64,000 nt of DNA from Hydrogenophaga sp. (GTDB lineage Bacteria > Pseudomonadota > Gammaproteobacteria > Burkholderiales > Burkholderiaceae_C): assembly GCA_021154985.1 (NCBI GenBank), contig JAJNQE010000110.1, positions 17,262-81,261 on the forward strand, read 5' to 3'. Shown here piece after piece: positions 26,405 through 35,484 of this stretch (position 1 is the first letter of the stretch; the number at the start of each line of letters is the position of its first letter). The translations under genes were made by a program, and so were the position numbers. The notes beneath the pieces are model-generated. The model was given only the letters and a program-made list of their open reading frames with translations, was not told where the DNA came from and ran no database searches.

Positions 26405-27790
26405 GTGAGCGCCGTCACCTTGTCCCCCGGGCTGCTGGACAGCCTGGGCGCCCTGCTGGGCGATCGGCTGTCCACCAGTGCGGCCGTGTGCGATCACCAC
26501 GGCCGAGACGAGTCCATCTTCGCGGCCATGCCACCCGGCGCGGTGGCCTTTGCACGCAGCACCGACGAGGTGGTGGCCATCGTCCGGCTGTGCCGCGAGC
26601 ACCGCGTGCCGCTGGTGCCCTACGGCGCGGGCTCATCGCTCGAAGGCCACACGCTGGCAACCCAGGGCGGCATCACGCTGAACCTGCAGCAGATGGACCA
26701 GATCGTCGAGGTTCACGGCGACGACCAGACCGCCACCGTGCAACCCGGCGTGACCCGCAAGGCGCTCAACGCCGCGCTGCGCGACCAGGGCCTTTTCTTT
26801 CCGGTCGACCCCGGGGCAGACGCCACCATCGGCGGAATGTGTGCCACGCGCGCCAGCGGCACCAACGCCGTGCGCTACGGCACCATGCGCGAGAACGTGG
26901 TCAACCTCACGGTGGTCACGCCCGATGGGCAGCTCATCAAGACCGCACAGCGCGCGCGCAAGAGCGCTGCGGGCTACGACCTCACGCGCCTGTTTGTGGG
27001 CTCCGAGGGCACGCTGGGCGTGGTGGTCGAAGCGACCGTGAAACTGCACCCGCTGCCCGAGAGCATCATGGCCGCGGTGTGTGCGTTTCCCAGCATCGAC
27101 GCCGCCGTGCAGGCGGTGGTGCAGACCATCCAGGTGGGTGTGCCGATCGCGCGCTGCGAGTTCGTCGACCCGGTGGCCATCCGCGCGCTCAACGGCTACA
27201 GCAAGACCGGTTTGCCCGAGCAGCCCCACCTGTTCTTCGAGTTCCACGGCAGCGACGCCGGTGTGCGCGAGCAGATCGAACTCGTGGAGGCGGTGGTGGG
27301 CGATCTCGGCGGCGAAAGCTTCCAGTGGTCGCGCACACCCGAAGAGCGAACGCGTTTGTGGGAGGCACGGCACAACGTCTACTTTGCAGCGCTGCAGCTG
27401 CGCCCCGGTTGCCGCAGCGTGGTCACCGATGTGTGTGTGCCCATTTCTCGCCTGGCCGACTGCGTGAACGAGACCGCCGCCGATCTGCAGCGGTCAGGCC
27501 TGATCGCGCCCATGGTGGGCCATGTGGGCGACGGCAACTTTCACGTGCAGATGCTGGTGGACGGCGACAGCGCGCACGAGGTGGAACTGGCCGAGGCGCT
27601 CAATGCACGGCTGGTGGCGCGCGCCATCGCCATGGACGGCACCTGCACCGGCGAACACGGTATCGGCCTGCACAAGCAGGGCTTTTTGCTCGACGAACTG
27701 GGCGATGCACCGGTGGCGCTCATGCGACAGATCAAGCACGCGATCGATCCGGACAATCTGATGAACCCCGGCAAGATCTTCGCGTTCTGA
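26405..27790 (+). CDS. FAD-linked oxidase, D-lactate dehydrogenase/GlcD-like
   Basis: A 461-residue flavoprotein with an FAD_binding_4 domain (VPYGAGSSLEGHTLATQGG; GADATIGGMCATRASGTNAVRYGTM split across the FAD loop) and C-terminal FAD-oxidase_C domain ending GTCTGEHGIGLHKQG and DPDNLMNPGKIF. Family members oxidise D-2-hydroxy acids. It begins with GTG directly after the DctP stop and sits inside a TRAP operon, so the imported substrate is probably a 2-hydroxy acid. Confidence 0.88.
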   Translation: MSAVTLSPGLLDSLGALLGDRLSTSAAVCDHHGRDESIFAAMPPGAVAFARSTDEVVAIVRLCREHRVPLVPYGAGSSLEGHTLATQGGITLNLQQMDQIVEVHGDDQTATVQPGVTRKALNAALRDQGLFFPVDPGADATIGGMCATRASGTNAVRYGTMRENVVNLTVVTPDGQLIKTAQRARKSAAGYDLTRLFVGSEGTLGVVVEATVKLHPLPESIMAAVCAFPSIDAAVQAVVQTIQVGVPIARCEFVDPVAIRALNGYSKTGLPEQPHLFFEFHGSDAGVREQIELVEAVVGDLGGESFQWSRTPEERTRLWEARHNVYFAALQLRPGCRSVVTDVCVPISRLADCVNETAADLQRSGLIAPMVGHVGDGNFHVQMLVDGDSAHEVELAEALNARLVARAIAMDGTCTGEHGIGLHKQGFLLDELGDAPVALMRQIKHAIDPDNLMNPGKIFAF

Positions 27791-27791
27791 C

Positions 27792-28289
27792 ATGAAATCC
27801 CTCGTCCACTGGTACTTCAAGTCACTCGAAATCGTCATGGTGCTGTGCCTGGCGGCCATGTGCGTGATGGTGTTCGGCAACGTGGTGCTGCGCCACGTGT
27901 TCGACTCCGGCATCAACACCTCGGAAGAACTCGCGCGCTTCATGTTCATCTGGCTCACCTTCCTGGGTGCCATCGTGGCCATGCGCGAGGGTGGCCACCT
28001 GGGCATGGACATGGTGGTGCGCCGTCTCACCGGGCGCACACGCCGCGCCGCCCTGCTGCTGGGGCAGGTGCTGGTGCTGGCCTGCTGCGGCGTGTTGCTC
28101 TGGGGCCTGATCCTGCAGCACGACATCAACGTCGCCAACATCGGCCTGGTCACCGGCCTGTCGCTGTCCGTCGTGTATTCGGTGGCCTACCTCTGCGCCG
28201 TGTCGATCGGCGCGATGGCGCTGGTCAACAGCGTGCAGTTGCTCCGCGGCCAGGAGCTGGCGGAGCCCACACCCACCGCCCCCGACTGA
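27792..28289 (+). CDS. TRAP transporter small permease (DctQ)
   Basis: A 165-residue four-TM protein. Family signature text includes EELARFMFIWLTFLGAIVAMREGGHLGMD. It starts 1 bp after the oxidase stop and is followed by the large permease after 9 bp. Confidence 0.92.
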   Translation: MKSLVHWYFKSLEIVMVLCLAAMCVMVFGNVVLRHVFDSGINTSEELARFMFIWLTFLGAIVAMREGGHLGMDMVVRRLTGRTRRAALLLGQVLVLACCGVLLWGLILQHDINVANIGLVTGLSLSVVYSVAYLCAVSIGAMALVNSVQLLRGQELAEPTPTAPD

Positions 28290-28298
28290 GCCCACCCC

Positions 28299-29579
28299 AT
28301 GATTGTTTTCGTTTTCGTCGTTTCGCTGCTGGCGGCCATGACACTGGGCATGCCGATCGCCTTCGCGCTCATGGTCTCCAGCATGGCCATGATGGTCTGG
28401 ATGGACATCTTCAACGCGCAGATCCTGGCGCAGAACATGCTGTCCGGCGCCGACAGTTTTCCGTTGATGGCGATTCCGTTTTTTGTGTTGGCCGGCGAGC
28501 TCATGAACGCCGGCGGCATCTCGCGCCGCATCGTGGGTGTGGCCGGTGCGTGGGTGGGGCACTTCAAGGGCGGCCTGGGCTACGTGGCCATCTTCGCCTG
28601 CGTGATCATGGCCTCGCTCTCGGGCTCGGCGATTGCCGACACCGCCGCCGTGGCGGCGCTGCTCATCCCCATGATGCGCAAGGCCGGCTACAACATGCCG
28701 CGCGCCTCGGGCCTGATCGCCTCGGGCGGCATCATCGCGCCCATCATCCCGCCGTCCATCGGCTTTGTGATGTTCGGCGTGGTGGCCAATGTGTCCATCA
28801 CCAGCCTGTTTCTCGCCGGCATCGTGCCCGGCCTGTTGATGGCCATCGCCTTGGTGGGCACCTGGATGTTTCAAGCCAGACGCGACAACATGCCGCGCGG
28901 CGAAAGGGCCAGCATGCAGGAGCGCTGGTCGGCCACCCTGGCGGGCTTCTGGGCCTTGCTGCTGCCGGTGCTCATCGTCGGTGGTCTGAAAGGCGGCTAC
29001 TTCACGCCCACCGAAGCCGCTGTGGTGGCGGTGTTCTACGCCGTGTTCGTGGGCTTCGTGGTCTACCGCGAACTCCGGGTGTCGCAGCTCTACGCCTTGC
29101 TGCTGGCCGCCGGCAAGACCTCGGCCGTGGTGATGTTCCTGGTCGCCGCAGCGCAGGTCACGGCCTGGCTGATCGCGGCGGCCAACATCCCCATGGTGGT
29201 GGCCGACCTGCTGCAACCGCTGGTGGGCTCACCCACCCTGCTGCTGCTGGTGATCATGCTGCTGATCGTGGTGGTGGGCACGGCGCTGGACTTCGCGCCC
29301 ACCATCCTGATCCTGGCGCCGGTGCTCATGCCGGTGGTGCGCATGGCCGGCATCGACCCGGTGTATTTCGGCGTGCTGTTCATCATGAACAACGCCATCG
29401 GGCTCATCACCCCGCCGGTGGGCACGGTGCTCAACGTGGTGGCCGGCGTGGCACGAGAGCGCCTGGAATCGGTGATCCGCGCCGTGCTGCCCTACCTGGC
29501 GGCACAACTCGGTGTGCTGCTGTTGCTGGTGCTGTTTCCTCAGATCGTGCTGGCGCCGTTGCGTTTCTTCTTGCGCTGA
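28299..29579 (+). CDS. TRAP transporter large permease (DctM)
   Basis: A 426-residue DctM-type ion-coupled permease with about 12 TM helices. It shows IPFFVLAGELMNAGGISRR, MASLSGSAIADTAAVAAL, GLIASGGIIAPIIPPSI and a final LITPPVGTVLNVV. Last gene of the GntR-linked operon. Its last 40 bp overlap the end of the convergent membrane-protein gene. Confidence 0.94.
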   Translation: MIVFVFVVSLLAAMTLGMPIAFALMVSSMAMMVWMDIFNAQILAQNMLSGADSFPLMAIPFFVLAGELMNAGGISRRIVGVAGAWVGHFKGGLGYVAIFACVIMASLSGSAIADTAAVAALLIPMMRKAGYNMPRASGLIASGGIIAPIIPPSIGFVMFGVVANVSITSLFLAGIVPGLLMAIALVGTWMFQARRDNMPRGERASMQERWSATLAGFWALLLPVLIVGGLKGGYFTPTEAAVVAVFYAVFVGFVVYRELRVSQLYALLLAAGKTSAVVMFLVAAAQVTAWLIAAANIPMVVADLLQPLVGSPTLLLLVIMLLIVVVGTALDFAPTILILAPVLMPVVRMAGIDPVYFGVLFIMNNAIGLITPPVGTVLNVVAGVARERLESVIRAVLPYLAAQLGVLLLLVLFPQIVLAPLRFFLR

Positions 29580-30274
29580 CCACTGTGCAAGCGCCCTGAG
29601 GTGCGGGCGCGGGCCCATGCCGGCGCGGCGGTGGCCACCACCATCGCGACCAGCAAAACCCCAGCCTGCGCCGATCCCATGGTGGCCAGGGTCGCACCGC
29701 TCACGGCGCACCACAACAACGCGCCCACACGCAACACCGCCAGCAACGCACGCGTGACACGCGACCCGGCATCGGCGCACAAGAGCACGCCCAGCGTGGC
29801 GATGGCGGTGGGATCGGGTGCGAGGGCGAACACCTCGGCTTGTGCCCACGGTCGCCCCAGCAGCGGGGCCAGCACGGGATGCGCGAGCACGGCCCAAAGC
29901 ACGAGGCCCACACCCACCCAGCGGGCGGGCCGGGACGCCTGCATGTGCAGGGCCCGTGTCGACAGGACCAACAACCCCAATGCCTGAACACAGAAGGCCC
30001 AGGCAAAGCCGGTGGCTGCCCAGTTGATCGCCGCGTAGCGTTGCCAGAGAAACGCCCACGCCACGACGACCCAGCTCAAGGCCAGAAACGCCGCAGCACC
30101 ACGAAGCGCAAACGGATGGCCGAGCCACAGGCCCACCGCGATGGCCAAGCCCAACAGCACCACCAGACCCTGGGCCGGCCACAGCGCCTGGTTGTGCAGT
30201 TCGAACAACCGCCACCACGTGCTTGGCGCGAACATGAGGAAGTCCTCGGGGCGGTAGGTCCACCACTCGCTCAC
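29540..30274 (-). CDS. DUF6064-like membrane protein
   Basis: A 244-residue polytopic protein of about seven TM segments. The N-terminal motif WWTYRPEDFLMFAPSTWWRL with FELHNQALWP is typical of this uncharacterised family. The C-terminal tail is basic (RLHSGQRKKKRNG) and cytoplasmic by the positive-inside rule. The convergent 40-bp overlap with dctM makes the last residues uncertain. Function unknown. Confidence 0.65.
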   Translation of the reverse strand: MSEWWTYRPEDFLMFAPSTWWRLFELHNQALWPAQGLVVLLGLAIAVGLWLGHPFALRGAAAFLALSWVVVAWAFLWQRYAAINWAATGFAWAFCVQALGLLVLSTRALHMQASRPARWVGVGLVLWAVLAHPVLAPLLGRPWAQAEVFALAPDPTAIATLGVLLCADAGSRVTRALLAVLRVGALLWCAVSGATLATMGSAQAGVLLVAMVVATAAPAWARARTSGRLHSGQRKKKRNGASTI

Positions 30275-30299
30275 GGCTGTGCCCCGCTGAGAAGCTGGA

Positions 30300-31235
30300 T
30301 CACAGCGCCGCGACGTCGCGCGCCATGCGGGTGCGCAGGGCGGCGTCGGGCATGGGCCCCGAGGCAGCGGCCATGTTTTGCCGCAGGTGGGCCACCTGGC
30401 TGGTGGCGGGAATGGCGCAGGTCACAGCGGGGTGGGACACCACAAACTTGAGCGCCACCTGGGCCCAGTTGTCGCAGCCGATGTCGGCCGCCCAGCCCGG
30501 CAGTTTGTGGCGCGCGAGCTGGTCGAGCAAGGCGCCCTGGCGAAAGGGCCGGTTGACGAGTACCGCGATGCCGCGCTCCTGCGCCAGCGGCAGCAGGCGC
30601 TGCTCGACCTCGCGGTCGAGCAGGTTGTGGGTGAGCTGCACGAAGTCGATCCGCTGGGTGCGCATGATGCGTTCCAGCTCGGCGTGGCGCCGGCCTTCCG
30701 AGGTGCTGATGCCCACGTAGCGCAGCCGCCCGGCCGCCTTCATGTCCTGCAGGCGCGGCAGGTGTTGCTCCCACGAGAGCAGGTTGTGCACCTGCATCAG
30801 GTCGAAGCGCGGCACACCCCAGAACGCGCGCGACGCCTCCATCTGCGCGGGACCGCGCGCCGCGTCACCCACCCAGACTTTTTCGGCAGAAAACAGCTGG
30901 TCTGTTCGGCCCAGTTGGGCCAGCGCGTGACCAATGACGGGCTGCGACGAGCCGTACATGGGCGAGCTGTCGATCACGCGCCCGCCGGCTGCAAAGAACG
31001 CACGCACCACCTCGGCGCAGGCGTCGCGAGCCTTTGGGTCGTTGCCCACATTGAACGTGATCCAGCTGCCCAGCCCGATCACCGGAACGGCTTCGCCGCT
31101 CGATGGAATGCGGCGCGAATGGGTTGGGGCGGCGCCTGGCTGGGCCAGCGCGGGCCACGCCAGCGGCGCCAGCGATGCGGTCGCGGTGGTGAGCCACTGG
31201 CGGCGGCTGAACCCGCGCGTGCCTGGGTTGTGCAT
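30300..31235 (-). CDS. Aldo/keto reductase with Tat signal
   Basis: A 311-residue protein. The N-terminus GFSRRQWLTTATASLAPLAW is a twin-arginine signal peptide, so the enzyme is probably periplasmic, unusual for NADPH-dependent AKRs. The barrel shows VIGLGSWITFNVG, RVIDSSPMYGSSQPVIG (catalytic Asp and Tyr), FSAEKVWVGD (Lys position) and DLMQVHNLL (His). ATG 31235 is preferred; the frame is open to 31676. Confidence 0.8.
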   Translation of the reverse strand: MHNPGTRGFSRRQWLTTATASLAPLAWPALAQPGAAPTHSRRIPSSGEAVPVIGLGSWITFNVGNDPKARDACAEVVRAFFAAGGRVIDSSPMYGSSQPVIGHALAQLGRTDQLFSAEKVWVGDAARGPAQMEASRAFWGVPRFDLMQVHNLLSWEQHLPRLQDMKAAGRLRYVGISTSEGRRHAELERIMRTQRIDFVQLTHNLLDREVEQRLLPLAQERGIAVLVNRPFRQGALLDQLARHKLPGWAADIGCDNWAQVALKFVVSHPAVTCAIPATSQVAHLRQNMAAASGPMPDAALRTRMARDVAAL

Positions 31236-31361
31236 GCCTTGCCTTGGGAAGTTGAAGAGGCCTGTGGGACGCTGTGCGGTGGCGGGAAGTTCCGACCCCG
31301 TGCTTGCACGACGACGGGGGCCCGCACAGGCCCGGGACACCGCCCGGTGTAGCCTGTGGCC

Positions 31362-32582
31362 ATGGATTCCCTGATCACCGCCGCGGCGCGGGCGCTGGCC
31401 GCTGGCGACGCGCTCGGCGCACTCAAGCGCGTGGCCCTGCGCGACGACCCGCCGGCGCTGGCCTTGCGCGGCATCGCCATGGCCCAGCTCGGCGAACTCG
31501 CGCGGGCGCGCGATCTGCTTCGGCGCGCGGCCCGGGGCTTTGGTGCGCACGAGGTGCGGGCACGCGCACGCTGTGTGGTGGCCGGGGCCGAGGTGGCGCT
31601 GGCCATGCGCGAACTGGGTGGATCGGACCGTGCGCTGCACGAGGCCGCCGCCACGCTGCATGCGCACAACGACCACGCCAACGCGCAGCAGGCAAGGCTG
31701 ATCGCGGTGCGCCGGCTGTTGTTGATCGGTCGGCTGGGCGAAGCGGCCGAAGCGCTGTCACACATCGATGCACACGGCCTGCCGCCGGCCATGGCGTCTG
31801 TCGCGGCGCTGATCACCGCTGAACTGGCGCTGCGTTCGCTGCGCCTGCGCGAGGCGCGCGAGGCACTGTTGCGCGCGCAGGCAGCGGCGCAACGTTCGGG
31901 CGTGCCGGCGCTGCAAGCCGAGGTGGAGCAAGCACTGGCCACGTTGGCGCAGCCTGCGGCCCGCCGCCACGCGCCGGGCGGCGAGCAGGCGCTGAAGCTG
32001 GATGACGTGGCGGCGCTGCTGGCGTTGAACACGCTCGTGATCGACGCCTGCCGCCACCGCCTGGGCAGCGGCTCTGCCTGGGTGGCGCTGGCACGCCGAC
32101 CGGTGCTGTTTGCCCTGGCCTGCGCACTCGCGCAAGCCTGGCCGGGCGACGTGCCTCGCGAAGCGCTGATCGCCGGGGCGTTTCGCACCCGCCGCCCCGA
32201 CGAGACCCACCGCGCGCGTTTGCGGGTGGACATCGGGCGGCTGCGTGCGCTGGTCAGGCCGTGGGCCCGCATCGAAGCCACCGAGCGCGGCTTTGCCCTG
32301 GTGCCGCTGGACCGGCGCGCCGTCGTGCTGCTGAAGCCCCCCTTCGACGGCGATCAGGCCGCTTTGGTGGCCTTGCTGTCCGACGGTGCAGCCTGGTCCA
32401 CCTCGGCGCTGGCGCTGGCCTTGGGCGAGAGCCAGCGCACGGTGCAACGTGCGCTCGCCGAGCTGCAGGCACAGGGCCGGGTGCGCGCCATCGGCCAGGC
32501 GCGCGCGCAGCGCTGGCTCGCGCCGCCGCTGGCCGGATTCACGACGATCTTGTTACTCCCCGCTGCGCTCCCGATTGCCTAA
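31362..32582 (+). CDS. Helix-turn-helix protein with Ala-rich helical-repeat N-terminus
   Basis: A 406-residue protein. Residues 1-200 are Ala/Leu/Arg-rich helices resembling degenerate TPR repeats (ARALAAGDALGALKRVAL, AALITAELALRSLRLREAR). The C-terminal 60 residues form a winged HTH (STSALALALGESQRTVQRALAELQAQGRVRAIG). GTG 31356 is an alternative start. It precedes the beta-propeller gene by 48 bp and may regulate it. No precise family recognised. Confidence 0.65.
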   Translation: MDSLITAAARALAAGDALGALKRVALRDDPPALALRGIAMAQLGELARARDLLRRAARGFGAHEVRARARCVVAGAEVALAMRELGGSDRALHEAAATLHAHNDHANAQQARLIAVRRLLLIGRLGEAAEALSHIDAHGLPPAMASVAALITAELALRSLRLREAREALLRAQAAAQRSGVPALQAEVEQALATLAQPAARRHAPGGEQALKLDDVAALLALNTLVIDACRHRLGSGSAWVALARRPVLFALACALAQAWPGDVPREALIAGAFRTRRPDETHRARLRVDIGRLRALVRPWARIEATERGFALVPLDRRAVVLLKPPFDGDQAALVALLSDGAAWSTSALALALGESQRTVQRALAELQAQGRVRAIGQARAQRWLAPPLAGFTTILLLPAALPIA

Positions 32583-32630
32583 AGTGCACGTCAGGCGCTG
32601 ACCACCAGCACCATCCACAGGAGTCCCACC

Positions 32631-33302
32631 ATGAGCAGCACCACCGCCCCCTCCTCCCCAAACGTGAAGCCACGCGCCGCCGAAATCGTGCGCGAATACG
32701 GTCCCTTCAACGGCGCAGAACGCGTCAACGGCGTCACGCACGACGGCAGGCACGTCTGGGCCTCGGTGGGCGAACACATCATTGCGTTCGACCCCGCCAC
32801 CGGCCACACCACCCGCACGCTGGATCGCGCGGGCGACGCCGGCACCGCCTTCGATGGAAAACACCTGTACCAGATTGCCGAAGCGCGCATCGACAAGATC
32901 GACCCGGCCACCGGCCAGGTGCTGCACACCATCCCCGCACCCGGTCACGGCGCCGACTCCGGCCTCACCTGGGCCGAAGGCAGCCTGTGGGTGGGCCAGT
33001 ACCGCGACCGCAAGATCCACCAGATCGACCCGGCCACCGGCGAGGTCCAGCGCACCATCGAATCGAACGCCTTCGTCACCGGCGTCACCTGGGTCGACGG
33101 CGAACTCTGGCACGGCACCTGGGAGGGCGATGAGAGCGACATCCGCCGCATCGACCCCCACAGTGGCGAGGTGCTTGAGCGACTGGAGATGCCCGCCGGC
33201 ACCGGCGTGAGCGGGCTGGAATCCGACGGGGCCGACCTGTTTTATTGCGGCGGCGGCATGAGCGGCAAGGTGCGCGCCGTGCGGCGCCCCAAGGCCGCCT
33301 GA
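32631..33302 (+). CDS. Beta-propeller protein (PQQ/Vgb-like repeats)
   Basis: A 223-residue protein without signal peptide, built of repeats of the type IDPATGQVLHTIPAPG, IDPATGEVQRTIESN and IDPHSGEVLERLEMP. It recalls glutamine cyclotransferase and Vgb/SMP-30-like propellers, but no catalytic residue set can be assigned. An AGGAG site precedes ATG 32631. Confidence 0.7.
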   Translation: MSSTTAPSSPNVKPRAAEIVREYGPFNGAERVNGVTHDGRHVWASVGEHIIAFDPATGHTTRTLDRAGDAGTAFDGKHLYQIAEARIDKIDPATGQVLHTIPAPGHGADSGLTWAEGSLWVGQYRDRKIHQIDPATGEVQRTIESNAFVTGVTWVDGELWHGTWEGDESDIRRIDPHSGEVLERLEMPAGTGVSGLESDGADLFYCGGGMSGKVRAVRRPKAA

Positions 33303-33309
33303 GCTGGCT

Positions 33310-34230
33310 TCAGTTTTTCCAGAACTCGGGGCGCGCGTACTCGTGCTTCAGGAAATCGATCCACAGGCGCACGCGCAGCGCCAGGTGTTTGCGCTGCGGA
33401 AACAGCGCAAAGATGCCGTTGGGTGGCGCGGCGAAATCGTCGAGCACGCTCACCAGCCGCCCGGCCGCGATGTCGGCCTCCACCTCCCAGGTGCTGCGCC
33501 ACGCAATGCCATAGCCGGCCAGGCACCACTCGTGCAGCACCTGGCCGTCGGTGCAGTCCAGCGGGCCACCGGGGCGCAGGTGGGTGATGGTGGTCTCGCC
33601 CGCTTCGCCGGGCATGGCGAAGGCCCAGCCCCGGGTTTGTGAGGCGTCGCTGGACAGCGTGAGGCAGTCAAAGCGCACCAGGTCGGCCGGTGTCTGCGGT
33701 TTGCCGTGGTGCTGCAGATAGCGCGGCGTGGCCACACACAGACGGCGGTTTTCGGCCAGGCGCACGCTCACCAGCGAAGAGTCGGGCAGGTCGCCCACGC
33801 GCACGGCGCAGTCGTAGCCCTCGCCGGCCACGTCCACCACGCGGTCGCTCAGGTTGAGCGAGATCGTCACCTCGGGGTGCAGTTCGCGAAAGTGCGGCAC
33901 CAGCGGTGCCACGTGGCGGCGGCCAAAGCCGGCCGGCGCGGTGATGCGCAGGTGCCCGCTGGCCTTCACACCGCCCGCGCTCACGCTGGCTTCGGCGTTG
34001 GCCAGGTCGGTGAGCAGGCGGTGGCAGTCTTCCAGGAACGCGCTGCCTTCGTGGGTGAGGGTGATGCGCCGCGTGGTGCGCACCATGAGCTTCACGCCGA
34101 GACGGGCTTCCAGTGCGTCGAGCCGGCGGCCGATGATGGCGGGCGCCACCCCCTCGGCCTTGGCGGCGGCGGTCAAGCTGCCGCGGGTGGCCACCGACGC
34201 GTAGGTTTCGAGTTGTTTGAGTTTGTCCAC
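33310..34230 (-). CDS. LysR-family transcriptional regulator
   Basis: A 306-residue LysR protein of the DsdC/AaeR-like group. The N-terminal HTH is MDKLKQLETYASVATRGSL with VAPAIIGRRLDALEARLG, and the effector domain ends with HLALRVRLWIDFLKHEY. It lies 63 bp after the CoA-transferase gene in the same direction and might control that pair. Target not evident. Confidence 0.9.
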   Translation of the reverse strand: MDKLKQLETYASVATRGSLTAAAKAEGVAPAIIGRRLDALEARLGVKLMVRTTRRITLTHEGSAFLEDCHRLLTDLANAEASVSAGGVKASGHLRITAPAGFGRRHVAPLVPHFRELHPEVTISLNLSDRVVDVAGEGYDCAVRVGDLPDSSLVSVRLAENRRLCVATPRYLQHHGKPQTPADLVRFDCLTLSSDASQTRGWAFAMPGEAGETTITHLRPGGPLDCTDGQVLHEWCLAGYGIAWRSTWEVEADIAAGRLVSVLDDFAAPPNGIFALFPQRKHLALRVRLWIDFLKHEYARPEFWKN

Positions 34231-34293
34231 CGGGGCAGATTACCCCACAAACCGTGTTGAACCCATGCTGTTTACGCCTGCATTGATGACTTC

Positions 34294-35484
34294 TCAGGCG
34301 GCTTTTGTCACCGTCTGGCTCAGGCGGGCGGCGTCTTCGGCCGAATAGCCGAGTTCGGCGAGCAATTCGGCGCTGTGTTCACCCAACCGGGGCGGGCTGT
34401 GGCGCACGCCCAGGCGTTCGCCGTCGATGGCCAGCGGCAGCAGCACGGTCTGTGCGGTCTGGCCGGCGGTGTCACCGTCGGTGAGGGTGATGGGCGCGAG
34501 ACCACCAGTGGCCAGCAGGTGGGGGTCGTCCAGCAGCTCGTGGGGTTTGGCAATGGGCGCGAACGGCAGGCCGTGGCGCTCGAACACCGCCGCCAGCTCG
34601 GCCTTGCTGTGCTCGGCGAGCCGCGCGCGCAGTTGCGGGATAAGCCAGTCCCGGGCGCGCACACGGTTGTTGTTGCCCAGCAGTCGCGGATCGTCGCGCA
34701 GGTCCTGGTAACCAAACGCCTCGCAAAAGATGGCCCACTGCGTGTCGCTCACCACGGCCAGAAAAATCTGTTCGTCGTCCCTGACCTTGAAGACGTCGTA
34801 GATGCCCCAGGACGAAATGCGGTCGGGCATGGGCGCAGCGGGCTGGCCGGTCACAGCGAACTGCATCATGTGCTGCGCCACCAGGAACACGTTGTTCTCG
34901 AACAGCGAGCTTTGCACCTCGCAACCCTCGCCGGTTTTTTCGCGCGCGCTCAGCGCAGCCATGACACCGATGGCGCCGAACAGCCCACCCATGATGTCGT
35001 TCACCGATGAGCCCGCGCGCAGCGGATCGCCCGGGCGCCCGGTCATGTAGGCCAGGCCGCCCATCATCTGCACCACCTCGTCGAGCGCGGTGCGGTGGTC
35101 GTAAGGACCGGGCAGAAAACCCTTGTGGCTCACGTAGATCAGGCGCGGATTGAGTGTCTTGAGGCTCGCGTAATCCAGGCCCAGCTTCTTCATGGTCTCG
35201 GGCTTGAAGTTCTCGCTCACCACGTCCGCGGTGGCGATGAGCTTGAGCACCGCTTCGCGCCCTTCGGGGGTCTGCAGGTCCAGCACCAGGCTCTTCTTGT
35301 TGCGGTTGAACAGCGGGAAGAAACCGGCGCCCGAGCCCAGCAGGCGGCGCGTGTTGTCGCCCGCGGGCGGCTCGACCTTGATGACCTCGGCCCCCAGATC
35401 GGCCAGCACCATGCCGCAGGTGGGGCCCATGACCATGTGGGTGAATTCGACGACGCGCAGGCCCTCAAAGGGAAGTTTTGTCAT
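34294..35484 (-). CDS. CaiB/BaiF family CoA-transferase
   Basis: A 396-residue class III CoA-transferase. MTKLPFEGLRVVEFTHMVMG is the usual start, and the catalytic Asp lies in VNDIMGGLFGAIGVM near residue 165. VSHKGFLPGPYDHRTALDEV is also typical. The start overlaps the stop of the HMG-CoA lyase gene by 4 bp, so the CoA thioester made here is probably the lyase substrate or a related acid. Confidence 0.9.
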   Translation of the reverse strand: MTKLPFEGLRVVEFTHMVMGPTCGMVLADLGAEVIKVEPPAGDNTRRLLGSGAGFFPLFNRNKKSLVLDLQTPEGREAVLKLIATADVVSENFKPETMKKLGLDYASLKTLNPRLIYVSHKGFLPGPYDHRTALDEVVQMMGGLAYMTGRPGDPLRAGSSVNDIMGGLFGAIGVMAALSAREKTGEGCEVQSSLFENNVFLVAQHMMQFAVTGQPAAPMPDRISSWGIYDVFKVRDDEQIFLAVVSDTQWAIFCEAFGYQDLRDDPRLLGNNNRVRARDWLIPQLRARLAEHSKAELAAVFERHGLPFAPIAKPHELLDDPHLLATGGLAPITLTDGDTAGQTAQTVLLPLAIDGERLGVRHSPPRLGEHSAELLAELGYSAEDAARLSQTVTKAA

